Assembly: GCA_030844895.1 (NCBI GenBank)
Contig: CM061226.1
Location: 100,229,292 to 100,293,291 of the forward strand
DNA: 64,000 nt
Source of the DNA: Ambrosia x helenae
Lineage: Eukaryota > Streptophyta > Magnoliopsida > Asterales > Asteraceae
Direction of reading: 5' to 3'
Below, piece by piece: positions 33,016 through 43,553 of the stretch. The notes below the pieces were generated by a model, which did not search any database, was not told the origin of the DNA, and saw only the letters and a list, made by a program, of their open reading frames with translations. The stretch's first letter is position 1; each line of letters begins with the position of its first letter. A program made the translations under genes and the position numbers.

Positions 33016-34194
33016 TGACGTGCTTGTCGTGGTACACGTAAAATTTCCCAATTACAACTATTGAATAGTGGCAAGAAGGTATCGAACACAGGGAGTTTGT
33101 GGAAAATGTGTAATTTCTAGCTTTGTTAATTAACTAAAATTAAACTACTCAACAAAAAGTAAATGATTATGATTTTTGATTGTTTTGGTTTCAACTAAAA
33201 TAACGACTAATTATCAATTCAAACTTAGAAGCGTTTCTTCAAATTATGAGATAATGACCATTCAAGGATCCGGTTTCTCTAAACACGTGTGTGAATTTCA
33301 ACTAGAAAGAGTTACATAGACCTAAATCATGTATAACCAATTGTTGGGATAAAAGGGAACAAAGTACTCGGATTGTATTAACGCGAGGTTGTTTCCTGAT
33401 GACCAATTAATCAATAACCAACCCCCAATCCTTCCCGTGATATCTCGATTGTTAGCAACACCAAGAACGTACGATAAAGACTAAGAATTAGTAAATTAAT
33501 CAACACACTACAAGCAATTGTTCATACACCATAATAATCAAGCAAAGTACCAAATTATTATTCTAGAAATGTAAGAAAAACACACACAAGAGTTTTAGAA
33601 AAACCTTCACCAGGAATGGTCACCAATTGTTTAGCCTAACATAGCTTGGTGAATCATCATAATCTTCAAATAATTGTTCATAAGGATTACAAACATAAAC
33701 CCAATGACTAGAATAGTTCTCCAATGATTAGTTTCAGCCAAAATCGCCCCCAAGAGTCTTAGAAACGTTCACAATGGAAGAGATGATCAAAAGACACCAT
33801 CAAACAGTCTTTAAATAAGGGAGTTACACTTTTGGTGCAGGGGCCACCGTACCCATACGGTCCCACCGTATGGGTACGGTAGGGATAAAATCTGGACGGT
33901 GCTTAGACGCTGCAATACGGTGAAATTTTATGTCCTGAAGCCACCGTACCCATACGGTGGCTACCGTAAGGGTACGGTGGAACCCTTAAAAAGCTTCATT
34001 TTTCTTTCTTGCATTCCACCTCGTTCCGATGCGTTCCGATGCATTCCAAAGCCCGTATTTCGTCATTTTTAGCTCCTTATTACACCTACAACCAAAGCAC
34101 TCGTAGTCACCCAATTTCAAGCAATAACATGATCAAACGTGGATAAATTAGGCGTTTTATCAATATAAAGGGTTGTTCCTTGAACCACCCGTCA
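33016..34194 (-). repeat. LTR of element G, copy 3 (5' LTR in element orientation)
   Basis: 1179 bp, followed by TSD ACAAC. It differs from the other two at scattered sites, for example CTAAATCATG where they have ATAACTCATG near 33322. Confidence 0.92.
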
Positions 34195-34482
34195 ACAACC
34201 ACCGGACCATGGGACACCTTGTGATAGGATATAGAAGCTTTAACCCTTTAACACCTTTACATTTCTGATCTGTTCCCTCTTCTGCTGCTGAACACGACCA
34301 ACACCAAATTTCTTGCTTTTGTTTGACTTTTGATTGAAGCTAATCATGGAAAATTATCACTTGATTGATTCTACGGCCCCATACGCGCAAGAATCGTTTA
34401 AAACATACCAAATTGAGCGATTTAAGCAATAATATTAAAAACCATAGTCAAACTTACCAAATCCTTCACCCGAGCCTCACCC

Positions 34483-34490
34483 TATAAATT
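34483..34490 (+). promoter_or_regulatory. Probable TATA box of the element D LTR
   Basis: TATAAATT, preceded by CACCC and followed by pyrimidine-rich leader DNA, in the first third of the reconstructed LTR. Confidence 0.5.
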
Positions 34491-34824
34491 GAACCCACCA
34501 AATCATTCTACACTCGCCGATCTCTCAACCCTCACCTTCAATTTCCGTTAACAACATCTATACAAGTATCAATCGTTCGTGTTTGACCATTCGTTTGACC
34601 GGACATTCAAACGCGATTTCATTCTTGTAAGTTATGTTTTCTTGATGGGTTTTGTTCATCGGATGCCCACAAACAATAGCCCCATCATATCAAGGGCTAT
34701 TGCTTGTTAAATCGTTCTATTGATAAACTAGGGCACGATGGTTTTGAATTGGGGAAGAACACCATCGTAAACATGTGTATATAATTATTTCAAAACTAAA
34801 ATCAACACCAACTGACCAACAGAT

Positions 34825-35048
34825 CAGTTGGTTGACCTCTTTTCACAGAAAACGAACCGGCCTGACGGCCCGGGTTCGAGTCTTGTATCCCACATTTTCT
34901 TTTTCCTTTTAAAAAGGATTATATAACTGATAACTGTTTGTCTATATAATTAATTTAAACCCAAATTAATTCGTTCTCAGGGTGTGGCTCAGTTGGTGGC
35001 CAGGCTTGTGATAAAACTTGAACCGGCCAAAGGCCCGGGTTCGACTCC
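34825..35048 (+). other. Two tRNA-like modules in the 3' LTR of D
   Basis: The second is the better one: A box TGGCTCAGTTGGTGG (34985-34999) and B box GGTTCGACTCC (35038-35048), with GCCCGGGTTCGACTCCC around it. The first has GATCAGTTGGTTGACC near 34825 and CGGGTTCGAGTC near 34880. Both carry the phrase ACCGGCC...GGCCCGGGTTCGA, so they look like duplicates of one module. Neither folds into an obvious complete cloverleaf. Confidence 0.5.
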
Positions 35049-36428
35049 CATAACCAACAAACATTTTTTTACCCTTTTTATATATATACTTAATATATTA
35101 AATCTTTTAAAATAGTTTTTTTAAATACTAAAAGTGGTTTATAAATTCTACAAAAATTACTGTATGACCTTCTAATGGTAAGGTTCATTGTACAATTTTT
35201 AGTTTTTCAAAAATGATTTATTTAATATATATTATAAATATTACAAGTTTATTCATTTATAATTGTAAAATTCAATAAAAATATCTAAACGATCTTATTA
35301 AATCCCACAAAAATTATTCTAAACTTGTATAGCAATAAACATTTCAGAAATAATTTTTATTTCAGAAAAACCATTCATTTTGTATTTTTAATTAATTTTT
35401 GTTAGTTTTAATCATAAATAAATCATAATAAATTCATTTTTCAATATTTTTGCACCAAAATTTTATATAAATTATTTCTATTTATTTAGAACTGAAATAC
35501 AATTTTTAATTCAGAAATTCTTAAATTTTAATATTTTTAGATATTAAAGTTATGTTTTGACAATTTGAAATAAATAGATTAAATATTCTATTTTCAAGAA
35601 AATAATTTTATAAAAAAAATTATTTTCACACTTAAAACTTTATATTGTGACCATCTTTGATTTAAAATTTACAAAAAGACTTTTGTTTATTTATTTATCA
35701 AATTTTTCTTATTTATTAAACGTTTAATTTATTAATCAAACGAATACTTATCCCCTTTTTCGCTTTTACAACTTTTGGGGTGATTCATGCACAAGTATAC
35801 AAAACTTTCATATTCATTTACACATACATTTTTATTCATTTACAATTCATATACGTGTCTTGTTTATCTTTGTGCTTATGTTTGAACGTGAACGTAGCTT
35901 ACATACAAAATCATACATCTAGACATAACTTATGTTATGGTGCTCTTTACATATAGACGTAACTTATGTTACGATGCTCATTTAGACATAACTTATGTTA
36001 TGGTGCTCTTTTAGACTTGACACGTGTTAGGGTGCTCATTATCAATTTCATCTTATCAACTTTACATTTGATCTTTGTCTTGTTTGGTTACTTGCGTGTT
36101 TACATATTGCCTTGGTGATGCTAGACACATGAATTGTACTACTTTTCAAACTTATACTATATGTACAAAGCTAGGTAGTACTCACCAACATCATATGTTG
36201 ACAAAATTTATTTTCGTGCATGTTTCAGGATAAGCTGCTTGACGCTTCACATAGGACTTTGGACTTAGACTAAATAAATCAACTATCTCAATTTTTGTTG
36301 TGTATTTATTTTCACATGTTGTAAAACAATATTCAATAATCAAATATTTACATTTTAGTACCATGAGCTTTTGAACAATCGTCACTACGTGACACCTCGA
36401 TGATTCCACCATCGGTTGGGGTGTTACA

Positions 36429-37246
36429 GCTACCACACCTGATGGCTAGAAGTCGCCTATTAGATGGCTAAAGAGTGGAAATGAATGTTGGTGCAGGTAG
36501 AGTTCGAATCTTTGGTGTATTTTCATGTCAATCTTAGATCAAGATTAGATTTGGCAATGATGGGCATGTCGGACATGTTGGGTATCTTTTCATTTCTAAG
36601 TATGAGTTGAATAGGTTCTATTAGATTCTCACTTGATGTAAATCTTTTTGTCCAAATAACTAACATGTTACTTATGATTAAAGATTAAAAAAACAATACT
36701 CTTCATTAAAAAAAGTGATTAGTTAGGGCTTTAGAGTGATTCCAGCCCATTCGACCCGTTTGAACCCTTCCTCTTCTAGCAAATCTTTTCAATTAAACAT
36801 TTTTTAGATAACATACAACTGTATATTGTTCAAAATTGGCAAATCTACTAAAGTTGTCTTTATGCCTAACATTTGCATATTTGAACTTCCAGGAATGTTC
36901 CACATGAATGGATCAACAAACAGAAGTCAAACCAACATAAGAGGAAGAAAAATTCTACTCTTCAGGTGGTGCTACTATGTTGACCAATGGAGTTAACGCA
37001 TACATTGATTTACTGCAAAGTCTAATCCATGAATCAAAGATCAGCCATCAGTTTTTTTTATTTCAACCAAATTGATTAACTTTTAGTATTTTAAACTAAA
37101 ATTTGTTAATTTTAATTATCTAGGCTGCTAGCTTGGGAGGTGACTTGCTTGATTGTGGCATCCTAATCATTTCTCTTATCCCAAGAGATGACCATGAAGA
37201 CCAAGTTCATTCTACACAATATCTTCCATTTGCATCACATTCATTC
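36429..37246 (+). other. Wedge of host-like DNA with two candidate exons
   Basis: This stretch lies between the 3' LTR of D and the LTR of E. An AG-flanked open segment at 36893-36965 (translation includes VPHEWINKQKSN) ends CAG before GTGG. A second, after ATCTAG, runs from 37124 to at least 37246 (translation includes GGDLLDCGILIISLIPRDDH). The two are phase-compatible: the first ends on a codon boundary and the second begins on one. An intron of 158 bp would separate them. The E LTR begins inside the second. I do not recognise the protein. It may be a fragment of a host gene broken by element E, or chance. A SINE-like B box (GAGTTCGAATC) is near 36489. Confidence 0.35.
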
Positions 37247-40002
37247 ACCCCAACCGATGGAAGAGTCATCGAGGTGTCATGTAGTGACGATTGCTCAATA
37301 ACTCATGGTACTAAAGTGTAAATATTGATACATTGATTAAATAGTTTATTACATTGAAATGAGATACAAAAATACAACGATTCAAGCTAACAATCTAAAC
37401 TGAAATCCAATAAATCCAAAATCTAAGTATAAATTCCAAAAGTTTAAAAAACGTCATAAATAACCTGAAACATGTACGAAAATATATATGTCAATACAAA
37501 AATGTATTGGTAAGCATACCTTGATTTGAATAAATATATAGTAATAAAAGTGCTTTAGCAATTCATGTACGGTACCATTTGCAATTATGTAATAGGTAAT
37601 ATCCATTAAAAAACAACCCTAATAGATTGAGACTAACACATGAAAACCATTTTTAGTATAATGAATCACATAACAATGACCAAGGACTTAACTCAAACAC
37701 GTAAGTCAACAAGAGGTATATACCATAGTACTATTCATTGAAATGCCAGGCCCTCAAAGGTTAATGATTTTGACAAGTCATAGACACACAAATTAACATA
37801 AAGCAAACACACATGAGAATTGCATTCAGTGAAAGAATAACATTTAGTCATAGTGTACATGAATAGCCCCAAAAGAGTAAAACATGAAAAAGGGGAAAGA
37901 TATACTCACAATTTTGCTAAGCGCGATAAAACCAAACAAAACTCGTCACAAGGTAAACTTGGGAATTCCGAAGAATTCAACCTATACGTATAAGAATACT
38001 AATGAGGGAAATGACTTAAAAGTCTAAGACATCTAGAATCTAAGGCATTAGGGTTTGCTATGTCGATTTGGGGAATTAGAGTTTTTATGATAACTCGAAT
38101 TAATATAAATTGTATATAAAAAATAATATGTCAAAGTTTGTAAATGTGGTTTAGGTAATATAATTAATACCAAATGAATATTTATTTAGATAAAAAGTAG
38201 TTCCACAATAATTGGGACAAAAAAATTAAATTAATTGCTTTAAATTATAATTGTAAATAATTACAATTATTAAAATAATTGAACAAATAAATATAAGTTA
38301 CGCAAACAAATAAAATATTGATGATTATGAATTTGAAACATAAAACTATTTTATGTTTTATAAGACATAAAATTTATAAAACAAATTTTATGTATTAAAA
38401 TAAGCATAAATATAAACTAAAATACAAAATATGGCTCAAAAGTGATATTTTTGTGAAAAATAAATAGACTCTAATGAAAAATGATCAAAATAACTTTTCC
38501 TCTCAATGTATTTGCATTTAAAACAGATTTAATGAATTTAAATCATATTTAAATGATTAAAAATAGGAAAACCAATAAAAATAAATGTTTTCTGAACCAA
38601 TAATTTTTATTTCAGTTTCTGATGATTAGAAAATATTTCCCAGAAATTTTGGGGTTAAAAACATGTAAAATGAATTTTTAAACAATTAATTATGATTAAA
38701 ACAATTTAAATTAATAAAAATACCATAATAATTTAATTTCTAGAAAATAAAAATGTGATAATTTTCTTTAGGGTGTCAAGAAGCTACACCTTAATTTTTA
38801 TAATTTTAGAGCAAATAATGAATTAGTTATGAATATTTCAAGATATAGTGTATTATATATAAAAAATAATAAAAAAAATACAATATGCCTAACAAAAAAA
38901 AATTGCCCAGACCCGTGGTCTATGGAGACTCGAACCCAGGTCCTGTCACACACAACACCCACGTTCAACCACTACACTATAGGTTCATTTTGTTAATTTG
39001 ATGAAACATAATATACATAACAATATTACAAACCATCATCTTCTTCCCCAAATTATCTTAGACATAAACCCTAACCCCAGGAATTTTAATCACCTTGATT
39101 CCGCCATGATAAACAACAAATTTAAAGGGCTGATGATCTGTAATGTCTGAAAAACAAAACGAAATGAAACAAAACGACTTACACGTTGGTTGGATGTCCG
39201 AAATCGAGGATGAATAGTCTCGAATCTGAAGAATCGATTGGGAGTTGTTGGACGACTTTGGAGGTGTGTTATGGTTTGTTTCAATCGTATAAATATGCAG
39301 GAAATGATCCATGAGTTCAATTGATGAGATAAACACTTTAAAGTTGGATATTAATCGGTTTTTTAATAACCGAGCGTTTCAAGCTTTAGACTCGATTTAT
39401 TGACTCAATAAACAGCTTATAATTATGATTAAATGATTGGGATTCGATGGGAAAGAATGGAGAAATGTATTGGATCCGGTCAAAGTCGCTCAAACGCATT
39501 AAAAATCGACTATGCAACTCGCCGGAAATTATTCCGGTGGCCGGAAAAACGAGTACACAAGTGGGAGGGAAGAATTTTTTTTTTTTTTTTGAAATTTTCA
39601 GTTTTGACATGTTTGGTTCCTAGAGTTTCATATTTAGTTTAAACTTTCAAATAATTTGTTTATAAATCTTTAACAAAACTTATAAACTATAAATTATATA
39701 ACTTTTTTAAACTTTAAATGTTTAAAAGTAAGGTTTGCGTAAACTTTATTAACTTTCGTAAATGTTTAGTTTTTTTAGAATATTAAAACCCCTATAAATG
39801 TTGTCACATTTATACTTTCAAAGAAAACGAGTCATATGAATTTATATATATTCATCTGAAAAACACAAAGATTTATTATATCTCAACATTTTATTTATTT
39901 GAAATAAACGAAATAAAAATATAAGGATTGAATTCACAAATACATAATTACAAGAAGGATTAAAGTTGCAAATCTGGTAAATTAAAAGGGCCGGATGTCA
40001 CA
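37247..40002 (-). repeat. 3' LTR of element E
   Basis: About 2.75 kb of AT-rich LTR with the common family end and a tRNA-like module at 38927-38979. The short ORFs at 39058-39642 are LTR sequence. Confidence 0.78.
38927..38979 (-). other. tRNA-like A/B-box module in the E LTR
   Basis: On the minus strand TAGTGTAGTGG is the A box and GGTTCGAGTC the B box, about 30 bp apart. They lie in the same relative part of the LTR and in the same orientation as in element B. Confidence 0.55.
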
Positions 40003-40014
40003 GTCTCCCCTAGT
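40003..40014 (-). promoter_or_regulatory. Polypurine tract of element E
   Basis: On the minus strand CTAGGGGAGAC lies directly before the LTR start TGTGACATCC. Confidence 0.65.
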
Positions 40015-40278
40015 TTAGAAAATTTCGTCTCGAAATTTATTTACGGGAAAACATTTAAGTTAAATTGAGCAAAAGTTACAATGTTTTTAAGGTTTAAGAA
40101 TAAGAAAGACTCCAGGAAGATGAATTGAAGCTTGTAAAAACGTTCTTATCGAAAATGATAGTCGTTGTTCAACGACCTATTAAAGAGGTCGGCCCAACAC
40201 TATTAAATAGTCCAAAATGCAATAGAAAATAATGGGGTAGGTTCTTGGTCAGACTCCTAGTCCGCTCCCGCAGTATCG

Positions 40279-40440
40279 TTAGTGCTTATATATAGGGTGT
40301 ACCGCAGCTAACCCACCACACTACCGATATCTTGGATTCGTACTGATTGTCTACCAATAGCCTAAGTAGAATCACACACCACCCCCATGTACCTGTAAAC
40401 CCATGATTGCGTTCCGAACCGTAATCACCGATTTACCTTA
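40279..40440 (-). promoter_or_regulatory. Conserved 3' module with TATA box (element E)
   Basis: The counterpart of 23669-23830 in element D: CGGAACG, GTGGTGGGTTAGCTGCGGTA and CACCCTATATATAA are preserved in order. A TATA-like box lies at about 40286-40295. Confidence 0.45.
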
Positions 40441-40548
40441 CACTAAGGTGTTATGCTTTTCCATAACACTAGCATAAATAATACAAGAAACAATGTGTGC
40501 AACCAAAATGTGTTAAATAATAGATACTTCAATGAAATAATATTCAAG

Positions 40549-40665
40549 CATGACATGGTTAGAGGTCCTTCCCTTTCGGGTTCACCCTTTGACTGTAATG
40601 AGAATAATGTGCAAGTATAAGACATGGTTAGAGGTCCTTCACCTTTCGTTCCACCCTTAACCGGT
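40549..40665 (-). repeat. Imperfect duplication of about 66 bp in E
   Basis: GACATGGTTAGAGGTCCTTC occurs at about 40551 and again at about 40621, each time followed by a CTTTCG/CACCCTT segment. Confidence 0.7.
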
Positions 40666-41730
40666 AAATTTTTGTTCACATCATTGAGCTCTAAACACCC
40701 ATATTGATAAACTTTAAGGATTACACTGTTCCCCTCAGGTTAGAGAAATACTCTGATCCGAGTCGTACGTAGGCACTGGCTTAGATCTCGTACGAGTTAT
40801 CAATTAGTATGTCTATTGACCATGATGTTGAACAAAATTATGGAAAAGTGTAACAGGGTCTTGCTCAAAAGAGGAAAATATGCGTACAAAATATGTGTTC
40901 AAAATATACAAGTATAGTATAAAATTTCGATCTGAAAGAACAATATATCATAAATCGAGTAAATCGCACAATTGCACCAAATGAGAGTAAACGATTTGAA
41001 TTAATGTTCAAAATCAGTGATGTAAGAATAACTGCTAATAAATTGTGCGAGAGTAACCACAAATAACGTGTAAGAAATACCACCAATAAAAGAATAATGC
41101 GAGAATAATCATAAATAAGATAATGCACGAACATAACTATAAATAAAATGATGTAAGAATAAAATAATGAAATTTACTGCAAATGAAAGTGCGCAGAACA
41201 GACGTATAGTCTACTGGCATGAGAGTTTAAATTTAGTAGTTTTTCATATATGCACTATACGTTAAAAGAAATTTAGCTACATTCCGACGGGGATATGTCC
41301 AATATTTTGTTATACCAAAAGTTTTGTTATTGAGAGTACAAGTACGCGGATTTGAAGACGAAGCGTACAAACTTCGAAATCGCCTACAAAAAGGTTAACG
41401 TAGATCTCCCCGGAGAAAAAGAAGAAGACGTCTCCTTTACGCACATGGGGTACTTTTCGGAGGTTGTGCATGACTTTCACCACGTTTTGACGTGGCAAAT
41501 GTTACGCTCAACCTCAATCTTACGTTAGGTTTTTTTTAGTATAATGTTTTTTTAAGTGTAATGTTTTTTTTATTAGTGTGATGTTTTATTTAGTAATGTT
41601 TCTGAGAAAACCCACCCTACTAAGCTTGCTATCAGTGTTTGAGTAACAAACGTTTGACCTTAGTCAAGTGGATCTTATTATAAGTCTGTTGGTCTTTGAT
41701 TAAAGATCCTTTATCAAGTTTTCTTAATTA
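40666..41730 (-). other. Internal DNA of E and flank, nothing identified
   Basis: The only notable ORF is a 62-codon frame on the minus strand at 41310-41498 (includes HNLRKVPHVRKGDVFFFF). I do not recognise it and it is probably part of E. The E boundary is unknown; 41500-41730 has repeated ATAATGTTTTT-type words. Confidence 0.4.
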
Positions 41731-42620
41731 CAGTGGTGGATCTAGACCAAAATTCTAGGGGTAACGTTTACAAATTTTTTTACCACACTTTCATACAATA
41801 AAAACGAAACAATCGATATTCTCTTTCTGTATTGATGGAACTGTCAACTTATTATTGCTTTTTGCGCCCTAATTAATACATTTGGGCTCAAGATTCATAT
41901 CCGAAATCGTACCCGATTTATACCAGAAAATACTCGAGACTGGTTATACCATATGCTTGAACCCGGCCATATCGTGTACCCGATACGAGCTTTTTTTTTT
42001 ATTTCCGGAATTTTTAAAGTATATTTTATATTTACATTACAACTTTTATATTTAAGTTTGTTAAAAATGCATATTATAAAAGAAATAGTTTGTAGTTCGG
42101 TGAATTTATGTTATGGTAATTTGTATTAATTATTTTTCCAAATTACAAACCAAATATAATTTTTTAACAAAACAATAAAAAAACTTACATTTCAAAACCA
42201 CATATTAATACTCTGACCCTTACCTGGTCATACCCGAACCTGATCATACCCTACTTGGATACATATGATATGATTTTTCTCCTCTTACTCGTACCTAAAC
42301 CCTACCTCGGTATCTGCACCTCTACCCTTAAACAACTAATTGAGCTTAAGCCTTATGAGTTTCTATCTTATAATTAACAAATAGAATGTTCAATGGGCCA
42401 TGGACTTATAGGGTTCAATTTTTTTTTATTTTTTATGGTGAGCTAATGATAAACTTTGAGAGTGTTTTAGGTTTTTAAAAAATTGAGGAGTAGCGTTAGT
42501 TTAATTTTAGGGGTAACATAATACAAAAAACATAAAAACTAAAAAAAAAAATTCACACTACGTCAGGAAAGTTGAAAGGTAGCGAGTGTTACTCCTCCTT
42601 TAAAGCTACATCCGTCCCTG
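41731..42620. mobile_element. hAT-type element, 890 bp, non-autonomous
   Basis: The ends CAGTGGTGGATCTAG and (reverse complement of the right end) CAGGGACGGATGTAG are hAT-like inverted repeats. An exact 8-bp TSD CTTAATTA lies at 41723-41730 and 42621-42628. No transposase is present. Confidence 0.88.
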
Positions 42621-42902
42621 CTTAATTAGTAAGTAATATGATTCAATATTCATGTCACTGGTTCTTTGCAAATCTTTTATTTTAATCGTTTTCGTTAACA
42701 GAATTGGGTTATCAATTTAATGATAGTTTTCTAATCATGTTTACTTACACCTTGATAACTCAAAGCATCATTTCTGATTTTCTGTATAACTAAAATAGTT
42801 CAAAGATAGCAAAAATTCCGCAATTCATGAAGCTCCACTCTTCAAAACCATTTATTTATGTTATATAGGTCTAACTAACCTGTTATTTCTAAGAGGAAAC
42901 AT

Positions 42903-43109
42903 AGTGGGGCGTTAAATTTCCACCCCTCTTCCACTTTGGGTGTATTCTATTGGTTCAACAAACAGGAAGAGGATTTCATGCCATTTTCCACGTGAAAAAA
43001 TTAACGACAAAACCTGATTTAGAACAAAAACGCCTCTGGGGCCGGTGTGAGGCTGTAACAGGGCTTGAATGAGGCATTTCACGCCCTTTCATTTTCACTG
43101 TGGGTGGTC
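42903..43109. mobile_element. Tourist-like MITE, 207 bp
   Basis: The ends GAGGAAACATAGTG and (reverse complement) GACCACCCACAGTG are imperfect inverted repeats, with internal GGGCGTTAAATTTCC and GGGCGTGAAATGCC also opposed. A 3-bp TSD TAA (42900-42902, 43110-43112) fits PIF/Harbinger. Confidence 0.65.
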
Positions 43110-43123
43110 TAAGATAGTAAACA

Positions 43124-43502
43124 CAGGGCCGGTCCTGAAAATTCAGGTGCCCGGGCCGAGTTAAAAAAATTGTTCCCCTTAGTTTTAGTTTTAGGCCTTA
43201 ACAAAATAAATAATATAAACTATTTTTTAAGCTACGATTGAAATAATATCAAATTGATGGATCAAATTTTATTTCTCACTTGGGGGAGGTTAGGAGTTCG
43301 AATCCCACAAAGTATGAAAATATAAACTAACCTTCACTTTGATTAATACTTGATTAACAATTTTAGGGCTCAAACATACAAAAATCTATCAAAATAAGGA
43401 CATCATTGTTAAGAAAGCTTGAATTGCCGGAGGGTCAATGTGCCTCCGAGAAATTGGACCCGGGCCGGGAGTCCTCCCCACACCCCTTAAGGGCCGGCCC
43501 TA
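43124..43502. mobile_element. hAT MITE, 379 bp, in the MYB 3' flank
   Basis: The terminal repeats CAGGGCCGGTCCTG and (reverse complement) TAGGGCCGGCCCTT are flanked by an exact 8-bp TSD AGTAAACA (43116-43123, 43503-43510). It contains an isolated B-box-like GAGTTCGAATCCCAC near 43291. It ends 51 bp from the MYB stop codon, so it probably lies in or next to the 3' UTR. Confidence 0.9.
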
Positions 43503-43553
43503 AGTAAACATAAACAGACTGTAAAAAAAATGTTAAGAATGTAACTAAATATT

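Larger units (their letters stand above)
24866..34194 (-). mobile_element. Non-autonomous LTR element G arranged LTR-internal-LTR-internal-LTR
   Basis: Three LTR copies (24866-26044, 28937-30117, 33016-34194) alternate with two near-identical internal regions of 2.9 kb (26045-28936 and 30118-33015). The whole is bounded by one perfect TSD ACAAC (24861-24865 and 34195-34199). On the minus strand each internal region starts with a tRNA-Asp-type primer site, has a zinc-knuckle gag-like ORF, a long non-coding part, and ends in a polypurine tract. No protease, RT, RNase H or integrase is present. The primer type is usual in the Tat/Athila group of Ty3/gypsy, so that origin is likely. The tandem form suggests unequal LTR recombination or template switching after or during insertion. 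Confidence 0.9.
20707..36428 (+). mobile_element. Ty3/gypsy element D with gag but no pol (host of MITE and element G)
   Basis: A truncated 5' LTR (20707-21391) is joined directly to leader and gag (21686-22813), then about 1.3 kb of non-coding DNA, a polypurine tract and a complete 3' LTR beginning TGTGACATCCG at 24150 and ending GTTACA at 36428. The 3' LTR is interrupted by a Tourist-like MITE (24245-24644) and by element G (24866-34194); its net length is about 2540 bp, the same as in element B. No RT or integrase sequence is visible, matching the gag-only non-autonomous class (TR-GAG). The 5' truncation removes the primer site and any TSD. Confidence 0.78.
24150..36428 (+). repeat. 3' LTR of element D (interrupted by MITE and element G)
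   Basis: TGTGACATCCG at the start; ACCTCGATGATTCCACCATC and GGTTGGGGTGTTACA at the end, the same end as the LTRs of B, E and F. A likely TATA box, TATAAATT, lies at 34483-34490, after CACCC. Two tRNA-like modules (34825-34897 and 34985-35048) and a third, minus-strand one split by element G lie within it. Confidence 0.82.
37247..41640 (-). mobile_element. Ty3/gypsy element E, 3' LTR plus part of the internal region
   Basis: On the minus strand the internal DNA (41640 to 40003; outer limit uncertain) ends in the purine tract CTAGGGGAGAC, and the LTR starts TGTGACATCCGG at 40002. It ends ACCTCGATGACTCTTCCATC then GGTTGGGG at about 37247, a few bases short of the family end GTGTTACA. No gag or pol is recognisable in the internal part. 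It shares a 160-bp TATA-bearing module with element D. The other LTR is absent, so the element is truncated. Confidence 0.7.
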
